38,192 nt of DNA. Source: Nitrospirota bacterium. GTDB taxonomy: Bacteria > Nitrospirota > Thermodesulfovibrionia > Thermodesulfovibrionales > Dissulfurispiraceae. The notes under the pieces are model-generated. The model was not told the origin of the DNA. It did no database searches and saw nothing but the letters and a program-made list of their open reading frames with translations. Shown piece by piece: positions 16,534 to 25,454 of this stretch. The first letter of the stretch is position 1. Each line of letters opens with the position of its first letter. The DNA lies in the NCBI GenBank assembly GCA_021847795.1, contig JAJZPZ010000014.1, positions 1-38,192 of the forward strand. The letters run 5' to 3'. The translations under genes were made by a program, and so were the position numbers.

Positions 16534-16592
16534 GGGGACTGTCCCTATTTACGGACGGAGGGAACCGGAGTCGTAGAATAGGGACTGTCCCC
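16534..16592. repeat. REP-like double palindrome (GGGACTGTCCC)
   Basis: The two 16-base arms GGGGACTGTCCCTATT (16534-16549) and AATAGGGACTGTCCCC (16577-16592) are inverted with a single central mismatch. Each arm contains the perfect 11-base palindrome GGGACTGTCCC. The pairing of palindromes in head-to-head arrangement resembles REP/BIME elements. It fills most of the 100 bases between the Skp-like gene and the first cyclase. Confidence 0.7.
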
Positions 16593-16609
16593 GGAGCATA
16601 CTGCAGAGC

Positions 16610-19600
16610 TTGAACGACGTGCCGGGAAAAAAAGAAAAACAGAGCAAACGAACCTTCTCATCCCGAAAAGCGCTCCAGGGACTGCTCATTGGAACAGCAA
16701 TGAGCGCTCTTGCGCTCTTCATAGGGCTTTCCGGGTTCGGCAGGAACCTCGAGCTGATGTCCCTTGATCTGAGATACCGGATGCGGCCCCGGATCGCGAC
16801 CCTCCCTGAAATCGGCTTTATCGATTACGACGACAGTTCCCTGGAGGTCTTTGGTGAATGGCCGTGGCCGCGCTTCCGGCATATCGCCCTGGTGAACACC
16901 CTTGATTTCTACAAAGCCCGCATGGCCGGGTTTGATGTTTTTTTCGTTGAAAATGAAAATACCATATTCCATCCCGACCGGCTGAAAAAGGCCCTCGCCT
17001 CCCGTCCCGGGACCGCTGCTGCCGGAAATCCCGTCAACATGCAGGACCTGATCGATAATTCCTTCAGAAATTACGACAGCGAGTTCGCCTATGCCATGGA
17101 AGAGGCGAACAACATTTATCTCGCTTATTTTACGTTCCCTCCGGATGAGAAGGTCGCTGCAAAAGGCCTCGCAGGAATACGGGAAGATACGCGGGAGAGG
17201 CGGAAAAGGCTTTCAGGCCTGAAGAAAATGGCAATGGAGGAAGTCGAGAAGACCTTCCTGCCCCTGCGGGGCGGCGAGGAGAAAGATTTATACAAGGTTG
17301 TCGAAGTCGATCCACCGCTGCCTGATTTCGTCCGCACCGCCAAAGGCGTCGGGTTTGCACAGCCCGGGGTTGACGACGATTCCGTAGAGAGGAGCTATAT
17401 CCTTGCGCGGTATTACAATAACCGGATGATCTACCCGATTGCGTGGAAAATGCTCTCGGACATCATGGATTTCAAGCTGAACGAGGTTGTCTTTTATCCC
17501 GGGAAATACGCCCTGATCAGAAACGCCCTGGATTACAAGACAAAGCAAAGGAGGGATGTCCGGATCCCGATAGACGACCATTACCAGATGCTCGTGAACT
17601 GGGCAGGGGATTTTCGTAATACCTTTGTGCATGTCCCCTTCCGGCTGATTTCGACGTACCACGCCTACAACACCGCAAAAGAGATCGCGCGCAAATACGG
17701 GAATGGTGACGGGGCCGGTTTGCCTGTGCTGAAGGACCGCATTTCCGAGGCCATCATGGAACAGAGCATGGTGACGACAAAGGAAGCGGATGCCATTTCA
17801 AAGGAAATCGCCGCAGCGCAGTACATAACGAAGCTCTCCGATAAAGGCCTGTCCAGGGATCAGATATTCCGGGAGCTGGGGGGAACTGTAGACCGCGCCC
17901 TGCTGCAGCAGGTCTTCAGCATTGTTTCAGCGGGCCGGGACATGGAGAAGGCCTTGGCATCGGACCCGTCGCTGACCTTTGAGCAGTTCTCCGGCAATCA
18001 GCAGCAGGCAGAAGGCGGTTCCGGGGCACATCTCAGGGAGGTGTTCAGGAACATGAAGTTTTTTTCGGATAAAAAGCGGCTGGAAGACGCGAGGCCATAC
18101 TATTTTCCTGCTGCCGCCAAAGTGCTCAGCAACGGCGCCTGGGTAAGTTTTTCCCCTGTTGATCTCGAAAACAAGATCTTTATGGTGGGGCTGACCGGAA
18201 CGAACACCATTGACTTGAACCCGACCCCGTTTGAGGAAAATTGTCCGCTCGTTGCGTACCATGTGAATGCCCTGAACACGGTCCTTACGGAGAATTTCCT
18301 GCACTATCCACCTGGATACTATAAATACATTGCAACCGTATTCCTTGCAGTGCTGGTGGGCATCGCGGGCGTCTCGCTCAGCCTGTCCGTTTCTCTCCCC
18401 CTGATTGCCCTTGCTGCGGGAGGGTACCTGTTTTCAACCTACAAAATCTGGGAAACCCGGGGCTATTGGCTGGACTGGGTGGCGCCGGCCGGCGGCATGG
18501 CCCTTACCTACGTGACTGTTGTTGCCGTGCAGTTTATCGGGGCCTTCCGCGAAAAAAAGAAGGTGAGGGGCATCTTCTCCACCATGGTTTCTCCCGCGGT
18601 CCTGAAGGTGATGGAGGAGAACCCCGACAAGTTTTCCCTTACCGGCGAGCGCAAGGCAGCCACCACGTTTTTCTCCATGGTCAATGGCATGGGGGGTGTG
18701 ACAAAGACCATAGCCCCTGATGAACTGGCGAGCCTGTTGAGCATTTACCTTACCCCGAACAGCGAGATAATCATGGACTACGACGGATACATAGACAAGT
18801 ACGAGGGGCATGTGATCATGGCTGATTTCGGGGCGCCCCTGGATGATGAGGGCAATCCCTGGAAATGCGCCTTTGCCGCTCTTGAGCAGCAGATGGATGT
18901 GGAGGCCTTCAAATATTTTGTCAGGGCCAAATACGGCCTGGAAGTCGGCGTTTCCATGGGATTCAATTACGGCTACGTATCGGCCGGGAACATGGGGTCC
19001 GAGAGGAAATTCCAGTATACGGTAATGGGAGACCCGGTCAATGTCGCGGCAAGGTTCATGGCGTCGAACTACATCTATAATTCCTTCTCTCCGATCACCG
19101 GGGAGGAAACCCTTCCCGCAATAGCGGATTATGTGCACCTGCGTCCTTTAGACAAGCTGCTCCTCAAAGGCAAGACAAAGCCCACAGCTATTTACAATGT
19201 GCTCGGGTGGAAGCCGGACGCCTACCTGAAGCTGCGGGGCAGGCGTCCTGTCCCTGAATTCCTGGGCTCCCTATGGGCGAAATGTCCGCCTGAGAAGATC
19301 TTCGGCTATCACAGGCAATGGGAAAGAAAGTATGAGCAGACAGGGCATCCGACGGCTGCAGCCTTGCAGAAGTTCTTCGGGAATTCTCTTGACCCGGCAA
19401 AAGACCTCCTGGTCCTTGGATGGAAGCGTGAAATCGCTGCGCATAACGGGAGTATTGAAGCAGTGAAGGCCGAAGTCCGGAAGTCCCTGGGCAGGCACAT
19501 CGACTTCCTTCCCCTTAAAAAGGGGAGCGGTTTCAGGGAGGTCATGGAAAACTGGGAGGAAAACCTCACCGCGGCGATCGGGGCAGTAAAGGAGAACGGC

Positions 19601-20140
19601 CTGCAGAAGGGCAGTGACAGGGCCGTTGCGCTTTCCCTGGAGCAGAGCGCCCACAGCGGGCAGATACTGCTGAATAAGATAGCAGTGATAAAGATGCGCC
19701 TTGAGCAAGGGACTGTCCAGGGTGGAGTTGATGAAAGAATAGAGGAAGCCATGCAGGAAATACGGGACTTTCTCCCGGGTGCGCATGAAGCCGTGGTCAG
19801 CCGGCTCGACCAGGCACTGCTCGAAAGCCGGAGGAGATACAACGGCGCTGCCGGTGAATTTTTCAAATCGATAAAAGAGAAAAAAGAGGAATACCATGAG
19901 ATGATGTCCCTGGCCGGCGCCCCGGCCCCTGATGAGCTGAAGGCAGCGCGCTCTTTTGAAGAGGGGCTGAACCTTTACCGGGAGCGGGCATGGGAGGCTG
20001 CGCTCGAAAAGTTCGAGGCTGCCCGGAGACTGTCCTCCGATAAGGGCCCTGCCGAATCCTTCTGCCTGAGGATCAACGGCTATAAGACAACTCCTCCAGG
20101 CGAAAACTGGCAGGGAGAATTCGTGCAGACAAAGAAATAG
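16610..20140 (+). CDS. CHASE2-domain class III nucleotide cyclase homologue lacking metal aspartates (C2-like subunit)
   Basis: A 1176-residue membrane protein: one N-terminal helix (about 22-42), a large extracytoplasmic CHASE2 sensor domain with insertions (about 45-555), three membrane helices (about 565-645), a class III cyclase domain (about 680-860) and a C-terminal region with a TPR-like segment ending in the PPGENWQGEF type of tail found in this family. In the catalytic domain the first metal Asp is Met690 (FSMVNG) and the second is His734 (KYEGH). The base-recognition Lys730 and Thr804 remain, as do the transition-state Asn811 and Arg815 (VNVAAR). Alone it should be inactive. The start is a TTG with weak ribosome site and is uncertain. 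The next cyclase begins five bases after its stop and has the reciprocal defects. Confidence 0.88.
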   Translation: MNDVPGKKEKQSKRTFSSRKALQGLLIGTAMSALALFIGLSGFGRNLELMSLDLRYRMRPRIATLPEIGFIDYDDSSLEVFGEWPWPRFRHIALVNTLDFYKARMAGFDVFFVENENTIFHPDRLKKALASRPGTAAAGNPVNMQDLIDNSFRNYDSEFAYAMEEANNIYLAYFTFPPDEKVAAKGLAGIREDTRERRKRLSGLKKMAMEEVEKTFLPLRGGEEKDLYKVVEVDPPLPDFVRTAKGVGFAQPGVDDDSVERSYILARYYNNRMIYPIAWKMLSDIMDFKLNEVVFYPGKYALIRNALDYKTKQRRDVRIPIDDHYQMLVNWAGDFRNTFVHVPFRLISTYHAYNTAKEIARKYGNGDGAGLPVLKDRISEAIMEQSMVTTKEADAISKEIAAAQYITKLSDKGLSRDQIFRELGGTVDRALLQQVFSIVSAGRDMEKALASDPSLTFEQFSGNQQQAEGGSGAHLREVFRNMKFFSDKKRLEDARPYYFPAAAKVLSNGAWVSFSPVDLENKIFMVGLTGTNTIDLNPTPFEENCPLVAYHVNALNTVLTENFLHYPPGYYKYIATVFLAVLVGIAGVSLSLSVSLPLIALAAGGYLFSTYKIWETRGYWLDWVAPAGGMALTYVTVVAVQFIGAFREKKKVRGIFSTMVSPAVLKVMEENPDKFSLTGERKAATTFFSMVNGMGGVTKTIAPDELASLLSIYLTPNSEIIMDYDGYIDKYEGHVIMADFGAPLDDEGNPWKCAFAALEQQMDVEAFKYFVRAKYGLEVGVSMGFNYGYVSAGNMGSERKFQYTVMGDPVNVAARFMASNYIYNSFSPITGEETLPAIADYVHLRPLDKLLLKGKTKPTAIYNVLGWKPDAYLKLRGRRPVPEFLGSLWAKCPPEKIFGYHRQWERKYEQTGHPTAAALQKFFGNSLDPAKDLLVLGWKREIAAHNGSIEAVKAEVRKSLGRHIDFLPLKKGSGFREVMENWEENLTAAIGAVKENGLQKGSDRAVALSLEQSAHSGQILLNKIAVIKMRLEQGTVQGGVDERIEEAMQEIRDFLPGAHEAVVSRLDQALLESRRRYNGAAGEFFKSIKEKKEEYHEMMSLAGAPAPDELKAARSFEEGLNLYRERAWEAALEKFEAARRLSSDKGPAESFCLRINGYKTTPPGENWQGEFVQTKK

Positions 20141-20145
20141 ACTCT

Positions 20146-23100
20146 ATGAAGATGAAGATAGTTCATGCAAAGCTTAAAACGGCGCTGAAGAAGGCGGTGC
20201 TTTCGGGAACGGGCATTGCGCTCCTGATCTCGGCAATGGTTTTCGCTGGTGTCTTCGATAAAATCGAGCTGAAGATCCTGAATACGGCTTTCCGGGAACG
20301 CAAACCCATCCAAAAGAGAACGGACATCATCACCATTGATATCGATGACAGCGCGGTGGGCACAATCGACAGATGGCCCTGGTCCTGGGACAAGCATGCC
20401 CTGCTGCTTGATTTCCTGACCATGTACCAGGCCCGCACCGTAGCGTTCATGGATATGGATTTCTCAAAAGAGATTCCCTTCGGCTTTCCCCTGAAGACTG
20501 TCGAGAGTTACAAGGGGATGCTCCAGTCCATGGCCGCATCCAAGGAGCCCCCGGGCCGCATCCTTTCCGTTCTGCCTGATTTTAATGCGGCCTTTTACAG
20601 CAGCCTGCGGAAAAACGGGGAAGCCTGCTTTACAGTCGGCTTCAAAATCCCGGAAGCTGCCGGAGGTGGGAAAAGCTCGTTGCAAACGGCTGAAACCAAT
20701 GCAGCCCTGTACTCGGATCAGAAAAAGGAGGGCATCCGCCTCCTGAAAGAGAGTATCGGTGTGCCCGCCGCACCGGCATATAGACCCGGCAGTTTCCCTG
20801 TCTCGACGGATGTGCTGCCCCTTGTCCCGGATATCCTGCAGTACTCTTCGTGTTCCGGTTTCAATGCGGTGGTGAGGGAGCGGGACGGCGCTGTATACAA
20901 GTATCCGCTCATGACCTACTATCGCGGCAGCTTATATCCCTCTGTCGGGCTGCAGATAGCCCGGAAATATATGGATGACGCGGAAGTGAAGATCAAGGAC
21001 GGAGAGTATATAGAGTTGCGGAACAAGGCCGGGCGCGTGAGAATCCCGGTCAACCGCGCCGGCGAGATGTATATCAACTGGCCCGGAGCTTATGGCGAAT
21101 CCTTTGTGCATCTTCCCTTTAACATGGTCGCCATGTTCATGGGCTACCAGATGGCAAAGGACGAACTGGCCGCCCACTCCCGGGAAGAACTCATGAAAGA
21201 CCCCATGGCCCTGGGCCAGGTCATTATGCAGAAGCTGGCGGACTCGCGGCTCGTGCCCGATGACATGGGCAATGAAATAAGCGCCGTCACCATTATTTCG
21301 GCATTGGCCGAGCATGCCCTGGAGCAGAAAAAATACCGGACGGCAGAGGAAGTGCTTTCCGCTGTCGGCATGGTTGATCCGAAGGACGAGGTCTGGCTCG
21401 GGATCGTCAGGCAGATCTGTTTCAACAATTACCTCCTGGAATCCTATCAGTCTTCCGGGAAGTTGCCTGCTTTTGAAGCTGCGATAAAGGGGGCGGGCAT
21501 CACCCTGAAAAAAGAAAAAGAGCCGCAATTCCGCGACTCCTACAACACGATGGCCTATTTCATAGAGAAAAACCTGGTCCCTGACGTCCGGCCTTTGTAT
21601 TTCCCCCAGGCCCGGATCTCCGGCCCCGGGAAAAAGGAGCTTTCCATTACGCCGCTGTTCTTTAAGGACAAGATCGTCTTTTACGGGCTGACGGCAACAG
21701 GGCTGGCTGTGCAGACTGCATCTCCCTTTGCTAAAAAGCACGACATGCTCGACCTGGCGCCAAGCGTATTGAACACCATTCTTACAGGGCAATTTATCCG
21801 GGAGCTGCCCCCCGGCCTGAACTATGTGGTCATATGGGCGTATGTTCTCATCGTTCTGCTCTGCGTACTGCTGTCGTCGCCGCTTCCGGGCCTTGCGTTT
21901 GTCTGCCTGTTTGCAGGGGCGCATCTCGGTATTGCCTGGTTCTCTTTTTCCGAAAGGGGCTATATCCTGCCGGTATCGCCGCCCCTGGCCGCGCTTGCCT
22001 CTTCATACCTTCTTGCTGTTGTGTACCGTTATTTCCAGGAGCAAAGGGAAAGGCGGAAGGTCAGGAACATGTTCTCCACCATGGTTTCCCCGGAGGTCCT
22101 GAGGATCGTGGAGAATAACCCCGACAGCTTCAGGCTGGCAGGGGAAAAGAGGGAGGCAACGCTCTTTTCTTCCGACGTTTCCGGCTTTACAACGATATCA
22201 GAGGGAGTAACGGCCCGGGAGTTGGCAAATATCCTGAACATCTATCTTACCCCGATGAGCAACATTATCATGTCCTATGGCGGCTATGTCGATAAGTATG
22301 AGGGTGATGCCATCAAGGCGGATTTCGGCGTGCCCCTGGATGATCCCGGCCATAGCTGGAAAGCCTGCTTTTCCGCCTTGTACCAGCAGGAGGAACTCAA
22401 GGTGATACAGCGGATGATCCTGCTGAAGTACGGGGTGAAGATAACCGCCAGGATGGGCATCAACACGGGAACGGTATCAGCGGGAAACATGGGCTCGGAG
22501 CGGCGCATGCAATATACGGTCATGGGCGATGCCGTGGCCCTTGCAGAGGAACTGGAGCCTGCCAATAAGATTTTCGGGACATGGATTGCCATAGGTCCCG
22601 AAACATACGGGCAGGCCGGGAATTATATCGAAACCAGGCGCCTTAACAACCTGGTTGCAGGCGCTGCAGGACATTCCATTCCTGTGTACGAACTGGCGGG
22701 CTGGAAAAAGGAGAAGTTCCTGGAATACTGGGCCGGCAAGCCGGTCCCCGAACTTGCCCTGGAGTCCCTGAGAAAAATGCTTCCCGAGAAGGTCCTTGCA
22801 TACCATGAATTCTACCAGGAGAAGAACCTGCCCGAATCCCCTCTGCTGAAGGACTTCAGGGAACTCTTTTCGGGCCTGAGGGGGCCTGCGGTCGAGTATA
22901 TGAAAGTGAACAATGTCAGGAGCGTCCTGGCTATCAGGGAGGAACTGAAACAGCTTATGCATGATCTCGGGGCGGATGAGCAGCATGCGGTGAGCGCAGG
23001 AAAAGAAGAGTGGGAAGGGGTAGCGCTGCAATGGAAACGGGACCTGAAGCAGTGCTCCTCAGTGAGACGGATGCTGAAGGAAAAGATCACAAAAGAGGAG

Positions 23101-23595
23101 CATGACCGCTTTCTGAACGTGACCGACGTCCTGGAAAAGAGTGTGGAGTGCATTTACAAGCGTATTACCTGCGCAGAACGCAACGATCCCGCAGCCCTGG
23201 AGATGTCGGAGCATCTGAAAGAGCTTGTGTGCGGCAGGGGACTGCCTGAACCGGCAGATACCGGGTCCCTTTCCGCAAGAAGCGCCTCCCTGGAAAGCCG
23301 GATCAACAGCCGCCTTGCCGCATTTGCCGAGGGGCTGAGGCCCCGGGCCGCAGAATACCATGCCTTGATTTCCGATTTCTGTGTGGCGCCGGAAGGGAAG
23401 AGAAAGGTGATGGAACTGTACAGGCAGGGACAGGAGCTATATCTCGAAAAAGAGTGGGAGCCGGCAGCAGAAAAAATAAAGGAGGCCCTTGCCCTCATGC
23501 CCGATGACGGCCCCTCTGCGAAGCTCCTGGAAAAGATAAAAGAACTGCAGCAGGAACCTCCGGGAGAGGGTTGGGACGGCACATGGGGGGAGTAA
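20146..23595 (+). CDS. CHASE2-domain class III nucleotide cyclase lacking transition-state Asn/Arg (C1-like subunit)
   Basis: A 1149-residue paralogue of the preceding protein with the same plan: N-terminal helix (about 17-35), CHASE2 periplasmic domain, three membrane helices (about 560-640), cyclase domain (about 665-850), and a TPR-like C-terminus ending PPGEGWDGTWGE. Both metal aspartates are present, Asp677 in FSSDVSGFTT and Asp721 in KYEGDAI, with Lys717 and Thr791. At the transition-state position, however, VNVAAR is replaced by VALAEE, so Asn becomes Ala798 and Arg becomes Glu802. A homodimer should have little activity. Pairing with the upstream subunit would build one complete site, as in mammalian C1/C2 adenylyl cyclases. 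The residues suggest ATP over GTP, but bacterial Lys/Thr pairs leave some doubt. Confidence 0.9.
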   Translation: MKMKIVHAKLKTALKKAVLSGTGIALLISAMVFAGVFDKIELKILNTAFRERKPIQKRTDIITIDIDDSAVGTIDRWPWSWDKHALLLDFLTMYQARTVAFMDMDFSKEIPFGFPLKTVESYKGMLQSMAASKEPPGRILSVLPDFNAAFYSSLRKNGEACFTVGFKIPEAAGGGKSSLQTAETNAALYSDQKKEGIRLLKESIGVPAAPAYRPGSFPVSTDVLPLVPDILQYSSCSGFNAVVRERDGAVYKYPLMTYYRGSLYPSVGLQIARKYMDDAEVKIKDGEYIELRNKAGRVRIPVNRAGEMYINWPGAYGESFVHLPFNMVAMFMGYQMAKDELAAHSREELMKDPMALGQVIMQKLADSRLVPDDMGNEISAVTIISALAEHALEQKKYRTAEEVLSAVGMVDPKDEVWLGIVRQICFNNYLLESYQSSGKLPAFEAAIKGAGITLKKEKEPQFRDSYNTMAYFIEKNLVPDVRPLYFPQARISGPGKKELSITPLFFKDKIVFYGLTATGLAVQTASPFAKKHDMLDLAPSVLNTILTGQFIRELPPGLNYVVIWAYVLIVLLCVLLSSPLPGLAFVCLFAGAHLGIAWFSFSERGYILPVSPPLAALASSYLLAVVYRYFQEQRERRKVRNMFSTMVSPEVLRIVENNPDSFRLAGEKREATLFSSDVSGFTTISEGVTARELANILNIYLTPMSNIIMSYGGYVDKYEGDAIKADFGVPLDDPGHSWKACFSALYQQEELKVIQRMILLKYGVKITARMGINTGTVSAGNMGSERRMQYTVMGDAVALAEELEPANKIFGTWIAIGPETYGQAGNYIETRRLNNLVAGAAGHSIPVYELAGWKKEKFLEYWAGKPVPELALESLRKMLPEKVLAYHEFYQEKNLPESPLLKDFRELFSGLRGPAVEYMKVNNVRSVLAIREELKQLMHDLGADEQHAVSAGKEEWEGVALQWKRDLKQCSSVRRMLKEKITKEEHDRFLNVTDVLEKSVECIYKRITCAERNDPAALEMSEHLKELVCGRGLPEPADTGSLSARSASLESRINSRLAAFAEGLRPRAAEYHALISDFCVAPEGKRKVMELYRQGQELYLEKEWEPAAEKIKEALALMPDDGPSAKLLEKIKELQQEPPGEGWDGTWGE

Positions 23596-23666
23596 CTGCG
23601 GTTTTGAGACAATTCATTCGGATTTGAATTGAGGAATGAAAAAGAGTTGAGAAACCGAAGCCGGTT

Positions 23667-25454
23667 TTATGATTCCGCCAGGGTGTTTTCCACTACCTGG
23701 GCAAGTGAAATGACGCCTTTGAGCGCTTTGTCGATGGCTTCCTGCCGAAGGGTCATCATGCCTGTTTCCATGGCTACCCTTCTTAACTCTTCCGTTGTCG
23801 CCCCTCTGATGAGGAGGTTCCTGAATTCCCTGTTCACCAGGAGCATTTCGTAAATTCCCGTACGCCCTTTTTCCCCTGAGCCGTCGCATACCTCGCAGCC
23901 TTTCCCCCGGTAGAGGGTGGCGCCTGCCTTGATGTCACCCTTTGACAGCGCCTCGTCATCTTCTGTGGCGATGTAGGATTCCTTGCACTTTGAGCATATC
24001 CTCCTGGCGAGTCTTTGTGCGCATACCAGGACAATGGAGTCCGCTATGAGGTATGGTTCGATCCCCATCTCTATGAGCCTTGTCACCGTTCCGACTGCGT
24101 CGTTCGTGTGAAGTGTGGAGAAGACCATGTGGCCTGTGAGGGACGCCTCGACAGCGGCCTTTGCGGTTTCCAGGTCTCTTATTTCTCCTATCAGTATGAC
24201 ATCCGGGTCGTGCCTCATAAAGGCCTTTAACGCCTTTGCAAAGGTATAGCCGGTAGCGGGATTTACACTGCTCTGGATGATCTGCCCGCCCAGGGTGGTT
24301 TCAACCGGGTCCTCAGCGGTCACTATCTTTAAGTCGGGCGTATCAATGGTTTTCAATGCGGCAAAGAGGGCTGTCGATTTTCCGCTTCCCGTGGGCCCGA
24401 CATGGAGCATGATCCCGTACGGCACTTTGATCGCCTCTCTGTACAGGTTCATGCAATGATCGTTGAAGCCCAGCATGTCTATGGTCAGCACATTGCCCGA
24501 TTTGTCTAGAAGTCTCATGACCACGTCCTCTCCGAAAGGAGTGGGCACGGTTGAGACGCGAAGGTCAAGCTCGTAAGAGGGATTGTATTTTGTGAAATCA
24601 ATTCTGCCGTCCTGGGGCACGCGCCTTTCGTCGATCCTCAGGTCTGCCATGATCTTGTAGCGCGTGATGAGCGCGTCCTGGGCGTATTTGGGAACACGCA
24701 TGACTTCCTGGAGGTCGCCGTCAATGCGGTATCTGACGCGCAGGTTGTAAAGTGAGGGTTCGATATGGATGTCGCTGGCCCTCTTGTGGACCGCCTCTTC
24801 CACGATCCTGTTGGCGAGCATGACTACAGGGGCGCTGTTTTCAGTGGCTTCTTCCTGCTTTACTTCCGCAAGCTCGACTTCGCTCCTCATGGATTCTGCT
24901 ACGTTATCCAGCAGGTTCCCGAGGCCGAGGTTGTCTTTGTCCTTTTCTTTCGACTTTTCCTTGAGGCCGTAAAATTTATCGATTGCCGCGAAGAGTTTGT
25001 CGGCGGTGGTCACGGTGACCTTTACGTTCTTGACATTATAACGCGCGTCTTTACAGAAACGGGTGACTTCATCAAGGGCCATAAGGTCCCTGGGCTCTAC
25101 CATTGCGACTGTCAGGACAGGCTCCTGGTATTTGATGGGCAGCACGCGCAGATGTTTTGCGTATGCCGGCTTCAGGATCTTCAGCAGTTCGGACTGTATC
25201 GGGATGGCGCTGATGTCCATGAACTCGTATCCCAGGGATTCTGCAAGGGCAGCGGAGACCTTGTCGGCAGGCACGCCGGACTCCATGAGGAGCTGGTCAA
25301 GGTTTTTCCGTTCTTTTGCCACTCTTGAAATCAGTTCCTGCAGCTGCTCGGTGGTGACGAGTCCTTTTTCTATTGCAAGTTCTTCAAGACTCTTCTTCGG
25401 GGCTTTTTTCGCATCGTGCGCGCATTTGGGGTCCAGTGGTTTTTTTACTTCCAT
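23667..25454 (-). CDS. PilB/GspE-family secretion ATPase (type IV pilus or type II secretion)
   Basis: Hexameric cytoplasmic ATPase that powers pilin or pseudopilin assembly, 595 residues. The N-terminal MshEN-type domain (about 20-165) is followed by a charged linker and the ATPase core. The core has SDIHIEP, the Walker A loop GPTGSGKST (near 353-361), an Asp box (TAEDPVE), Walker B ILIGEIRD and the His box STLHTNDA. The zinc tetracysteine (CSKC near 487-490 and CEVC) is the mark of PilB/GspE rather than the retraction ATPase PilT. MshEN domains often bind c-di-GMP, but the RLG and LG residues of the two repeats look replaced (KSLEEL, NLDQLL). The second of two adjacent ATGs is better spaced from GAGG. 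The stop of the upstream GAF gene overlaps this start, giving translational coupling. Confidence 0.93.
   Translation of the reverse strand: MEVKKPLDPKCAHDAKKAPKKSLEELAIEKGLVTTEQLQELISRVAKERKNLDQLLMESGVPADKVSAALAESLGYEFMDISAIPIQSELLKILKPAYAKHLRVLPIKYQEPVLTVAMVEPRDLMALDEVTRFCKDARYNVKNVKVTVTTADKLFAAIDKFYGLKEKSKEKDKDNLGLGNLLDNVAESMRSEVELAEVKQEEATENSAPVVMLANRIVEEAVHKRASDIHIEPSLYNLRVRYRIDGDLQEVMRVPKYAQDALITRYKIMADLRIDERRVPQDGRIDFTKYNPSYELDLRVSTVPTPFGEDVVMRLLDKSGNVLTIDMLGFNDHCMNLYREAIKVPYGIMLHVGPTGSGKSTALFAALKTIDTPDLKIVTAEDPVETTLGGQIIQSSVNPATGYTFAKALKAFMRHDPDVILIGEIRDLETAKAAVEASLTGHMVFSTLHTNDAVGTVTRLIEMGIEPYLIADSIVLVCAQRLARRICSKCKESYIATEDDEALSKGDIKAGATLYRGKGCEVCDGSGEKGRTGIYEMLLVNREFRNLLIRGATTEELRRVAMETGMMTLRQEAIDKALKGVISLAQVVENTLAES

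Noticed and set aside
20932-21924. A 330-codon minus-strand frame inside the second cyclase
   Set aside because: It lies wholly within the CHASE2 coding region of the plus-strand cyclase and shows no recognisable motif.
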